The notes under the pieces are model-generated. The model was not told the origin of the DNA. It ran no database searches and was given only the letters and a program-made list of their open reading frames with translations. From NCBI RefSeq assembly GCF_900496975.1, contig NZ_UFQC01000008.1, positions 62,001-126,000 on the forward strand: a DNA stretch of 64,000 bases, written 5' to 3'. This DNA is from Achromobacter veterisilvae. Lineage in GTDB: Bacteria; Pseudomonadota; Gammaproteobacteria; Burkholderiales; Burkholderiaceae_B. The position numbers and the translations under genes were made by a program. This document shows positions 1-7,434 of the stretch, one piece after another (positions within the stretch are counted from its first letter, which is position 1; every line of letters starts with the position of its first letter).

Positions 1-763
1 CCTGGAAGGAAGCACGGGCGCCTACAAAGTCCTGCAAAGCGGCGACACCATCGTCGCCACGGCGGATAACCGCTACGAAATCCACATCGTCAACGTGGAC
101 GACAACGGATCGAGCTCGGGCGGCACCGGAGCGGAAGACTATCTGCTCACGATGACCGTCGACTATTCCCACGCCCATCCCGTCACGGACAACGTCGCAA
201 ATGGCTCCTACACGATCCAGACGGCCGATGGCCACAGCGATAGCGCCAATGTTTCGGTGACCTATCAGGCGGGAGACCACCTGGTCGGCACCGACAAGGC
301 CGAGATCCTGCTGGCGGGCGATGGCAACGATACGCTCGACGGCGGCAAGGGCAACGACGTGCTGATCGGCGGCAAGGGCAACGACACCCTGATCGGCGGC
401 GACGGTTCCGACATCTTCCGCTGGGAGTTCAATGACCAGGGCACGACGTCCAACCCGGCGGTCGACCGGATCAAGGACTTCTCGCTGGACAAGCCGGCCG
501 ACGGCGGCGATGTCCTGGACCTGAAGGATCTGCTCGTGGGCGAAAAGGACAGCAACCTGACGCAGTACCTGAACTTCAAGCAGGAGGGCAGCAACACGGT
601 GATCGAGATCAACACCAAGGGCCAGATCGGCCAGGGCGCGGATCAGAAGATCGTGCTTGAAAACGTCGACCTCACCCACGACGCCCACGGACAGGCCCTG
701 AACAACCAGGCCATCATCAACGACCTGCTGCAAAAGGGGAAGCTCAACGTCGACCACCACTAA
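1..763 (+). CDS. C-terminal part of an RTX-type, type I-secreted adhesin (LapA/BrtA-like), 5' truncated
   Basis: The frame is open from base 2, so this is the end of a larger protein that continues upstream. The last 250 or so residues carry nonapeptide RTX repeats of the GGxGxDxxx kind (AGDGNDTLDGGKGNDVLIGG and neighbours, about bases 300-420), which bind calcium, followed by a C-terminal type I secretion target domain (DRIKDFSLDKP... DVLDLKDLL). The partner genes lapG and lapD lie directly downstream in the same direction, which is the setting of LapA-type giant adhesins retained at the outer membrane. The repeats-and-lapG region responsible for retention and cleavage would be at the missing N terminus. 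Family assignment is firm; the identity with BrtA of Bordetella is inferred from context. Confidence 0.85.
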   Translation, partial: LEGSTGAYKVLQSGDTIVATADNRYEIHIVNVDDNGSSSGGTGAEDYLLTMTVDYSHAHPVTDNVANGSYTIQTADGHSDSANVSVTYQAGDHLVGTDKAEILLAGDGNDTLDGGKGNDVLIGGKGNDTLIGGDGSDIFRWEFNDQGTTSNPAVDRIKDFSLDKPADGGDVLDLKDLLVGEKDSNLTQYLNFKQEGSNTVIEINTKGQIGQGADQKIVLENVDLTHDAHGQALNNQAIINDLLQKGKLNVDHH

Positions 764-770
764 GCAGTAG

Positions 771-803
771 GCGGGGAAAGGCCGGCGCCTCGGCCTTCCC
801 CGC
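771..803 (+). terminator. Possible terminator hairpin after the adhesin gene
   Basis: GCGGGGAAAGGCCG and CGGCCTTCCCCGC form an inverted repeat with one unpaired base, seven bases after the adhesin stop codon. A run of six T lies only at 817-822, after a 13-base gap, so it is an imperfect intrinsic terminator. Confidence 0.5.
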
Positions 804-853
804 GCGGCGCAGCACATTTTTTCCCAGGGCACGCCTAAGGTGTCCGGAAAAAT

Positions 854-1552
854 GTGAAAATCCGTTTCATGCCATCGACCCGCCGTTACCAAAGCACGCT
901 GAAGCTGTGCCGATTGGTTTTGCTATGCCTGGCTTGCGGCTGGGGCGGCAGCTCCGCCCTGGAGGTGAATGCCGACCGGCTGCAAAGCCTGTCGGCCAGC
1001 CGCTATGGCGCGAAAGGCGCCAAGGCGGTGTCGAGCTGGCTGCAACTGATGCGCGGCGCCGCTCCCGCCCAGGAAAAGGAAACGCTGGCGCTGGCGAACG
1101 ACTTCTGGAACCGCGCCCTGCTGTCGGGCGAGGACGCCACGATCTGGAAGCAGGCCGACTATTGGGCCACGCCGCTGGAATCGCTGGGCAAAGGCGCGGG
1201 CGACTGCGAAGACTATGTCATCGGCAAATATTTCACCTTGCTGGCGCTGGGGGTCCCGGCCAACAAGCTGCGCTTCATCTACGTGCGCGCGCGCATCGGC
1301 GGCGCCGCCAGCAGCAGCCAGGTCGCCCACATGGTGCTGGGCTACTACGAGACCCCGAACGCCGTGCCGCTGGTACTGGACAGCCTGATCTCCACCATCC
1401 TCCCGGCCACGCAGCGCCGCGACCTGACGCCGGTGTTCAGTTTCAACGCCGACGGCGTTTATGTCGACGGCAAGCCCGCCGCCCCGGTTGACCGCCTCAG
1501 CCGCTGGCGCGATCTACTTCAACGCATGGAACGGGAAGGCGTGCGCCCCTGA
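854..1552 (+). CDS. lapG: LapG, periplasmic transglutaminase-like cysteine protease
   Basis: The 232-residue protein has an N-terminal hydrophobic segment (about residues 17-35) that fits a signal peptide. It has the bacterial transglutaminase-like cysteine protease fold signature: GAGDCEDYVIGKY with Cys118, VAHMVLGYY with His159 and LVLDSL with Asp176 form the expected C-H-D triad. The His-Asp spacing of 17 matches LapG of Pseudomonas and Legionella as I recall them. LapG cuts the N-terminal region of LapA-type adhesins and releases them from the cell; it is calcium dependent and is held in check by LapD. The start is GTG; an in-frame ATG lies five codons later at 869. It lies between the adhesin and lapD, 17 bases before the latter. 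Confidence 0.9.
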   Translation: MKIRFMPSTRRYQSTLKLCRLVLLCLACGWGGSSALEVNADRLQSLSASRYGAKGAKAVSSWLQLMRGAAPAQEKETLALANDFWNRALLSGEDATIWKQADYWATPLESLGKGAGDCEDYVIGKYFTLLALGVPANKLRFIYVRARIGGAASSSQVAHMVLGYYETPNAVPLVLDSLISTILPATQRRDLTPVFSFNADGVYVDGKPAAPVDRLSRWRDLLQRMEREGVRP

Positions 1553-1569
1553 TTTCCGGAAACAAGACC

Positions 1570-3534
1570 ATGTCCATACTTCGACAGCTACTGCTCAGCG
1601 TTACCCTCGCGATCGGCGTCATCCTGCTGGGCACGCTGGCGCTCAGCGTGAATGCCGCCCGCGAGTACCTGTCCGGCCAATTGCAGGTGCAGAGCACCGA
1701 CGCCGCCGTATCGCTGGCCCTGTCGCTCTCGCAACCCGCCAACAATGATCCCGTGGTCCAGGAACTGCTGGTGTCGGCGCTGTACGACGGCGGGCATTTC
1801 TCGCTCGTGCGCCTGGCCGATCCGGAAGGCAAGGTCCTGATCGAACGCCGGTCCACGGCCACCGCGGCGTCGGTGCCGGCGTGGTTCCAGTCGCTGGCGC
1901 CGCTGAACCCGGAACCGGCCACCCATGCGGTCAGCGACGGCTGGCGCCAGATCGGCGAGGTCACGCTGGTCGCCAATGACGCCTATGCCTGGGAAGCCCT
2001 GTGGCGCAGCAGCCTGAAAATGATCGCGCTGGTGATCGGCGCGGGCATTCTTTGGGCGGTGTTCGCGTTTCTGCTGGTGGGGTGGATCAAGAACCGCCTG
2101 CTCCGCGAAATCAGCGACCACGTGCGCAGCATCGGCCAGGAGTCGCCGTCCGGGCAGGTCGAGGCGCGCGTGCCCGAATTGTCCGGCGTGGTCCAGGCCC
2201 TGAACCAGACCCGCGAACGCGTCTACGCCAGCGCCGAAGAACAGAACGCCAAGATCGAGTCGCTGGAGCTGGAACTGAACCAGGATCCGGTCACCGGCCT
2301 GCCGAACCGGAAGTACTTCGTCAACGAATTCCGCCGCGCGCTGGAAGCGCCGCCGGCCATTGCCGGGCGCGCCGTCGACGGCGGCCACATCCTGGTCTTC
2401 CGCCAGCGCGACCTGGCGGACCTAAACCGCCACATGCCCCGGGAATTCATCGACCAATGGCTGCGCGCGGCCTGCGAACGCATCGCCGGCACGCTCAAGC
2501 GCATGCATGTGGCCGCGCCCCTGCTGGCCCGTCTGAACGGATCGGATTTCGCCCTGCTGCTGCCCGGCTGCGCGGCGCCGCAGGCAATGATGGTCGCCGA
2601 ACAGTTGCGGGCGGACCTGCACGCTTCGCGTATTCCGGTCGGCGAGGGACACCTGTGCCGCTGGGCGCAAGCCATGACCGACTACGGCCACGGCAACCAG
2701 GCCGGCCCGGTGCTCGCGCGCCTGGACTTCGGGCTGATGCGGGCGGAGAGCGCCGGCAACGACCAGGTCGTGATCGCGGGCGCGACCGACATGCAGTCGC
2801 CCTCGGAATCCGGCGAACGCGCCTGGAAGGACGCCATCCTGTCCTCCCTGGAAGACCGTCGTTTCGAGCTGGCCACCGAACGCCTGCTGGCCACCGACGG
2901 CAGCACGGTCCGCATCGAGGCCATGCTGATGCTTCGCACCGCCGACGACGAGGAGCCCATCCCGGCGACGCTGTTCATCCCGCCGGCCGTGCGCCTGGAC
3001 CTGGTGGCCGATTGCGACCTGGAAGCGGTGCGCCTGGCGCTGGACTGGCTGGCGTCCAACCCGGGCGAACTGGCCGTGCGGGTCGCCCTGCCCTCGCTGC
3101 GGGGCCAGAAGTTCTTCCGCCAACTGGCCCTGCTGCTGACGGAGCACCGGCCGCTGGCGCGCCGCCTGTACCTCGAAATCGACGCCCACGGCCTGGTCGA
3201 ATGCCACGATCAGATCGCCACGCTGGCCCGCGTCGCCTCGGAGTTCGGCGCGCACATCGGCGTGCGCCGCCTGGCGCAACAGTTCGGAGCGGTGGCGCAA
3301 TTGCACACCCTGCCCTTGTCCTACGTGAAACTGGGCGGAGGCTTCGTGGGCGGCATGTCGCAAAGCCCCGGCAGCCAGCAACTGACCGCGTCGGTGCTGG
3401 AAACCGCGCGGGACCTGGATATCGCAGTCTACGCCGAGGACGTTCCCGACGCCGAAACCCAGCGGATCCTTGCCAACCTGGGCATCGGCATCATGCGGGG
3501 CCCGGGGGTCAAGACCGCCCCGGGCGGGGCGTAG
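1570..3534 (+). CDS. lapD: LapD, inside-out c-di-GMP receptor with degenerate GGDEF and EAL domains
   Basis: The 654-residue protein has a transmembrane helix (residues about 8-28), a periplasmic LapD/MoxY-type domain (30-150), a second helix (151-175), a HAMP linker, a GGDEF domain and an EAL domain. The GGDEF motif reads RLNGSDF and the EAL domain has lost catalytic residues (EAM for EAL, RRLAQQFG where active enzymes have DDFG), so it should bind rather than make or cleave c-di-GMP. The AEGVE region survives as AEDVP. Trp125 in SDGWRQIG sits at the position I recall as the LapG-binding Trp of Pseudomonas fluorescens LapD. When bound to c-di-GMP, LapD sequesters LapG on the periplasmic side. 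It directly follows lapG. Confidence 0.9.
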   Translation: MSILRQLLLSVTLAIGVILLGTLALSVNAAREYLSGQLQVQSTDAAVSLALSLSQPANNDPVVQELLVSALYDGGHFSLVRLADPEGKVLIERRSTATAASVPAWFQSLAPLNPEPATHAVSDGWRQIGEVTLVANDAYAWEALWRSSLKMIALVIGAGILWAVFAFLLVGWIKNRLLREISDHVRSIGQESPSGQVEARVPELSGVVQALNQTRERVYASAEEQNAKIESLELELNQDPVTGLPNRKYFVNEFRRALEAPPAIAGRAVDGGHILVFRQRDLADLNRHMPREFIDQWLRAACERIAGTLKRMHVAAPLLARLNGSDFALLLPGCAAPQAMMVAEQLRADLHASRIPVGEGHLCRWAQAMTDYGHGNQAGPVLARLDFGLMRAESAGNDQVVIAGATDMQSPSESGERAWKDAILSSLEDRRFELATERLLATDGSTVRIEAMLMLRTADDEEPIPATLFIPPAVRLDLVADCDLEAVRLALDWLASNPGELAVRVALPSLRGQKFFRQLALLLTEHRPLARRLYLEIDAHGLVECHDQIATLARVASEFGAHIGVRRLAQQFGAVAQLHTLPLSYVKLGGGFVGGMSQSPGSQQLTASVLETARDLDIAVYAEDVPDAETQRILANLGIGIMRGPGVKTAPGGA

Positions 3535-3547
3535 GCGCGCCGCGGGT

Positions 3548-4390
3548 TCAGCGGGCAGCGGCCTTGCCCTTGGATTGTTCGTAAAGGGGCAGCACTTGCT
3601 GCGCCGCGGCCTGGAGATCGCTGATGCGCGAGGCCGCCGACGGGTGGGTCGACAGGATCTCCGGCGGCGCGCTGCCCTGTTCGGCGGCGCCCATCTTCTG
3701 CCACAAGGTCACGGCGGCCCGCGGATCGTAGCCCGCCCGGGCGGCCAGCTCCACGCCCATCCGGTCGGCCTCGGTTTCGTGCGTGCGGCTGTTGGGCAGC
3801 GTGAACATCACGCTGGTGAGCTGCCCGCCCAGATCGGACGCCGCGCTGGACCCCGTGGCGATCGACAGCACGGACAGCCCCAGGTTCGTGGCCATCTGCT
3901 GCGATACCCGCTCGCGCGCGTGTTCGCGCAGCGCGTGGGAAATCTCGTGGCCCAGCACCGCCGCCAGTTCATCGTCGGTGGGCTTGATCTTGGAGATCAG
4001 GCCCGTGTAGACGGCGATCTTGCCTCCCGGCATGCACCAGGCGTTGATCTCGTCGCTGGACAGCACGTGCACTTCCCATTTCCAGCTAGAGGCATCCGGC
4101 CGGAACACGGGCGCCTGCGCGATCAGCCGCTGCGAAATGGCGCGCACGCGCGCCAGTTGCTGGGCGTCGCGGTCCAGTTGGCCCTTGGCCTGCGCCTGCT
4201 TGAGGATGTCGGCGTACTGCTGGTTCGCTTCCTGTTCCAGCGCCTGCGACGGCACCATGCTGGACATGTATTGCGTACGATTGACGCCGATCGCGCCGGA
4301 CTGCGTGGTGTTCATGCCGGTGCAGCCGGCCAGGGCGGCCAGCGCGAGCGCCGCGCCCGCGCTGCGCAACGGATAACGTTTCCGGATCAT
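3548..4390 (-). CDS. M48-family zinc metalloprotease lipoprotein
   Basis: Starting at 4390, preceded by GGAGG five bases upstream, gives a 280-residue protein with a lipoprotein signal (LAALAGCTG, lipobox Cys about residue 22). An upstream in-frame start at 4465 would run into aroC and hide the signal peptide. The catalytic zinc motif is HEISHALREH and a downstream Glu-containing segment (HETEADRMG) supplies the third ligand. It resembles LoiP/YcaL-type periplasmic M48 proteases, which degrade or process misfolded outer-membrane proteins. It lies 34 bases downstream of aroC and may be cotranscribed with it; it is convergent with lapD, with only 13 bases between them. Confidence 0.88.
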   Translation of the reverse strand: MIRKRYPLRSAGAALALAALAGCTGMNTTQSGAIGVNRTQYMSSMVPSQALEQEANQQYADILKQAQAKGQLDRDAQQLARVRAISQRLIAQAPVFRPDASSWKWEVHVLSSDEINAWCMPGGKIAVYTGLISKIKPTDDELAAVLGHEISHALREHARERVSQQMATNLGLSVLSIATGSSAASDLGGQLTSVMFTLPNSRTHETEADRMGVELAARAGYDPRAAVTLWQKMGAAEQGSAPPEILSTHPSAASRISDLQAAAQQVLPLYEQSKGKAAAR

Positions 4391-4424
4391 GTCGGCCTCC
4401 AGGTATTCGAAGAACGCCAGCGTA

Positions 4425-5492
4425 TCAGACCGGATCGCCGCATTGCGCGCGATGGCGCAAGGCATGGTCGATCAGCACGAGCGCGAGCATCGCCTCGGCG
4501 ATGGGCGTTGCCCGGATGCCGACGCAAGGATCGTGGCGGCCCAGCGTCTGCACCATGACGGGCTCGTTGGCTCGGTTCACCGAGCGGCGCTCGACCCGGA
4601 TGCTGGACGTGGGCTTGATGGCCAGCGACACGGTGACGGGCTGGCCGGTGGAAATGCCGCCCAGCACCCCGCCCGCATGGTTGGTCAGGAAGCCGTCGGG
4701 CGAGATCTCGTCGCCGTGTTCCGAACCGCGCTGGACGATGCTGTCGAAGCCCGCGCCGATCGATACGCCCTTGACCGCGTTCAGGCCCATCATCACGTGC
4801 GCGATGTCGGCGTCGAGGCGGTCGTAGATCGGCTCGCCCCAACCCGCGGGCAGGTTCTCCGCCACGACCTCGATGCGGGCGCCGACGGAGTCCCCGTCGC
4901 GGCGCAACTGGTCCATATAGGCTTCGAGTTCCGGGACGACCTCGGCGTTGGGCGCGTAGAACGGGTTATTGGGGACTTCGTCCCAGGACACGAAGGGAAT
5001 GGCGACCGGTCCGAGCTGGCTCATGTAGCCGCGGACCTTGACGCCATATTGCTCGGCCAGCCATTTCTTGGCGATGGCGCCCGCGGCCACGGTGGGCGCG
5101 GTCAGGCGCGCCGACGAACGCCCGCCGCCGCGCGGATCGCGCACGCCGAACTTGCGCCAGTACGCGTAGTCGGCATGGCCCGGCCGGAAGGTGTCGGCGA
5201 TGTTGGAGTAATCCTTGCTGCGCGCGTCGGTATTGCGGATCAGCAGGCCGATCGGCGTGCCCGTCGTCATCCCCTCGTACACGCCCGACAGGATCTCGAC
5301 CTGGTCGGCTTCCTGGCGCTGCGTGACGTGGCGCGAGGTGCCGGGACGGCGGCGGTCCAGCTCTAGCTGGATGTCGGACGCGTCCAGGGCCAGCCCGGGA
5401 GGACAACCGTCCACGACACAGCCGATGGCGGGTCCGTGGGATTCGCCGAAATTGGTGACGGTAAAGAGAGTACCTAGGGTATTGCCGGGCAT
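4425..5492 (-). CDS. aroC: Chorismate synthase
   Basis: Chorismate synthase converts 5-enolpyruvylshikimate 3-phosphate to chorismate, the last step of the shikimate pathway, using reduced FMN. The 355-residue length is normal. The N terminus carries the [18 protein letters not shown] signature and the body has the RPGHADY and RGGGRSSAR segments that line the FMN and substrate site ([14 protein letters not shown]). The start codon is ATG at 5492. No other shikimate genes are adjacent. Confidence 0.97.
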   Translation of the reverse strand: MPGNTLGTLFTVTNFGESHGPAIGCVVDGCPPGLALDASDIQLELDRRRPGTSRHVTQRQEADQVEILSGVYEGMTTGTPIGLLIRNTDARSKDYSNIADTFRPGHADYAYWRKFGVRDPRGGGRSSARLTAPTVAAGAIAKKWLAEQYGVKVRGYMSQLGPVAIPFVSWDEVPNNPFYAPNAEVVPELEAYMDQLRRDGDSVGARIEVVAENLPAGWGEPIYDRLDADIAHVMMGLNAVKGVSIGAGFDSIVQRGSEHGDEISPDGFLTNHAGGVLGGISTGQPVTVSLAIKPTSSIRVERRSVNRANEPVMVQTLGRHDPCVGIRATPIAEAMLALVLIDHALRHRAQCGDPV

Positions 5493-5528
5493 AGGGAGTC
5501 AACGGGTCGGGTTTGCAAGCAACCCCGA

Positions 5529-6911
5529 TTATGACACCGCCGAAGCCAAAGCCTGGATTTCCGACGCCGGCGCGGGACGTCCGAGCAGGAATCCCTGCAT
5601 GACCCGGCATCCCAGGGACTTGAGGATCTCGCGCTGGCCCTCGGTTTCGACGCCTTCGGCCACCACGGGCAGATGCATGGCCTGGCACAGGCCGAACAGC
5701 GCGGACACGACCTCGCGGCTGCCGGCGTCCGATTCCAGCGCGGAAATGAAGCTGCGGTCGATCTTTACCCAGTCGATGGGCAGCGAGCGCAGGTGGTTCA
5801 GGCTGGAATAGCCGCAGCCGAAGTCGTCCAGCGCCACGCCGATGCCCTTGGCCCGCAGCGCATTCAGTATCTTCACGTGCTGCTCATAGTGCAGGATGAA
5901 GATGGACTCCGTGATCTCCAGCACCAGCTTGCGCGGCGCCAGATGGGCCCCGGCCAGCACGTTCGACACCAGTTCGACCAGGCCGTCCTCGTCCATTTGC
6001 TTGACCGAGAGGTTCACGTGCACGCGCCAGGCCGCGGGCCACTGCGCCGCCTGGGTGCATGCCCGTTCCAGTATCCAGGCGCCCAGTTGCACGATCAGGC
6101 CGCTGCGCTCGGCCAGCTCGATGGTCACGGCGGGCGACACGCTGCCCAGCACCGGGTGATGCCAGCGCAACAGCGCCTCGCATCCCTGGACCACGCCCGT
6201 GCCGCTGTCGCAGACCGGCTGGTAATACAGTTCGAACTGCTCCATGTCCGGCGTGGTCAATGCCAGGCGCAAGTCGTTTTCCAGGCCTTGCCGGTCGCGC
6301 TGGCGCGCGAGCATGCGGAAATCGAACAGGCTCCAGCCGGGGCCGCCGCGGTCCTTCAGCGGCACCAGGGCCACCTGCACGCAGCGCTGCAATTCTTCCA
6401 CGCTGCGCCCGTGTTCGGGATACAAGGCCGCGCCGACGCGGAAAACGGCGATCAGCGGACGGCCGCCCAGTTCGTAGGGCGCGCTCAGGTCTTCCAGGAG
6501 CTTGGCCGATACCTGCGCCGCCCCTTCCTCGTTCACTTCGGGCACACAGAGCGTGAATGCGTCCGCGCCCGTGCGCGCCACCATGCCGCCCAGGGTCCGC
6601 GCGATCAGGCTGAGCCGGCCGGCCACCTGCACCAGCAAGGCCTGGTCTTCCCCGGCGCGCAACATGGCGCTGATCTCGGCGTACTGTTCGAAGGCGACCA
6701 GGAAGAAGGCGCCCCTGCGCGAACGCTCGCCGGCGCCGTCGAGCCAGGCGCGCGCGCGCCGGTGCAATTCCTGCTGGCTGAGGACGCCCGTCAACGCATC
6801 GCGCGTCAGGCGGCGACGAAACGCGCGCTCCCTGCGCATGAAGATCAGGCATAGCGCCACAAGCGCGACCGCCAGCACCAGGCACAGTGCGAGCAGGTAA
6901 CTCTCACGCAC
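5529..6911 (-). CDS. Membrane-anchored EAL-domain c-di-GMP phosphodiesterase with degenerate GGDEF
   Basis: The protein has one N-terminal transmembrane helix (residues about 4-25), a degenerate GGDEF domain (RTGADAF in place of GGDEF) and a complete EAL domain: CEALLRW, NLSVKQ, LEITES, DDFGCGYSSL, KIDRSF and AEGVETEGQ. All metal and catalytic residues are present, so it should hydrolyse c-di-GMP. I prefer the GTG at 6911 because AGGGGG lies just upstream. An ATG at 6974 would add 21 residues but has no ribosome binding site and sits about eight bases from a likely -10 box. It lies between two LapD-type receptors and could lower the c-di-GMP pool they sense; that link is inferred. Confidence 0.88.
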   Translation of the reverse strand: MRESYLLALCLVLAVALVALCLIFMRRERAFRRRLTRDALTGVLSQQELHRRARAWLDGAGERSRRGAFFLVAFEQYAEISAMLRAGEDQALLVQVAGRLSLIARTLGGMVARTGADAFTLCVPEVNEEGAAQVSAKLLEDLSAPYELGGRPLIAVFRVGAALYPEHGRSVEELQRCVQVALVPLKDRGGPGWSLFDFRMLARQRDRQGLENDLRLALTTPDMEQFELYYQPVCDSGTGVVQGCEALLRWHHPVLGSVSPAVTIELAERSGLIVQLGAWILERACTQAAQWPAAWRVHVNLSVKQMDEDGLVELVSNVLAGAHLAPRKLVLEITESIFILHYEQHVKILNALRAKGIGVALDDFGCGYSSLNHLRSLPIDWVKIDRSFISALESDAGSREVVSALFGLCQAMHLPVVAEGVETEGQREILKSLGCRVMQGFLLGRPAPASEIQALASAVS

Positions 6912-6981
6912 GGAGCCCCCTATCCATAAGCCCCCGGCGTTGCGGTTCGGAATGGAACCCAAGGGCTGTAACATTTTTTAA

Positions 6982-6987
6982 ATTATG
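6982..6987 (-). promoter_or_regulatory. Candidate -10 box for the EAL phosphodiesterase gene
   Basis: On the minus strand the sequence reads CATAAT inside an A/T-rich stretch, about 75 bases before the GTG start at 6911. No convincing -35 is visible. It matters mainly because it makes the ATG at 6974 an unlikely start. Confidence 0.35.
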
Positions 6988-7310
6988 CATTAGTTTCGCA
7001 AAAAAACGCCACACTTCGGAGGCAACGCGCCTCGTTTTCCTTGTATTCCTACGGTTCTTTGAGTGCTCGCGGGCGGGGAAAGCGGCTCAAGCATAGCGTT
7101 CCCCGGCTCCTTGCGGCATGCTTCGTCCTTACTACTACGACAGCGGAACCCGAAAAATTAATACGCCTTGTCTCGATAGTTGTCACTCGGAAGGCGGCCG
7201 GGTTCGAAATAATTGCACAGCTTGGCCGGTCCTGGGGCAGATTTAGTAATATTCGGTACGTTATGTGACATGTAGAATTACAGTACAGAAGGCATCGCTG
7301 ATGTATTGGT

Positions 7311-7325
7311 AACGTGTGTCACGTT
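7311..7325. promoter_or_regulatory. Perfect dyad AACGTG-TGT-CACGTT, candidate operator
   Basis: Six-base arms separated by three bases, 110 bases before the ATG of the second lapD-like gene, inside an A/T-rich stretch. It looks like the half-site arrangement of a dimeric regulator; the binding protein is not known. Confidence 0.3.
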
Positions 7326-7434
7326 TCTTATCCAGGTTTTGTCGGACGCTTCCTTGTCCGATGCCCCCGTCGACCGGACACTGGGCAGCTCCGCCCGGGG
7401 CGCCGCGCCGGGCAGGTAGGGAACCTTCAAATAC

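Larger units (their letters stand above)
6912..7434. other. Divergent intergenic region between the EAL phosphodiesterase and the second LapD-like gene
   Basis: About 520 bases without a supported gene. It must hold two divergent promoters. It is much richer in A/T than its neighbours around 6970-7000 and 7140-7330, and contains a 15-base dyad (7311-7325) and a short hairpin TCGGAC-N8-GTCCGA (7342-7361). I see no riboswitch consensus and no coding frame with homology that I recognise. Confidence 0.6.

Noticed and set aside
2422-3381. Long minus-strand frames opposite lapD and other genes
   Set aside because: Antisense frames in GC-rich DNA without family features; the plus-strand lapD is unambiguous.
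4391-4465. Upstream start of the M48 protease
   Set aside because: It would overlap the aroC end and put 25 residues before a clean lipoprotein signal peptide; the ATG at 4390 has GGAGG.
5529-6974. ATG at 6974 as start of the EAL phosphodiesterase
   Set aside because: No ribosome binding site and only about eight bases from a likely -10 box; GTG at 6911 has AGGGGG ahead and starts just before the membrane helix.
6975-7434. c-di-GMP riboswitch in front of the c-di-GMP genes
   Set aside because: The conserved GEMM core sequences are not visible on either strand.
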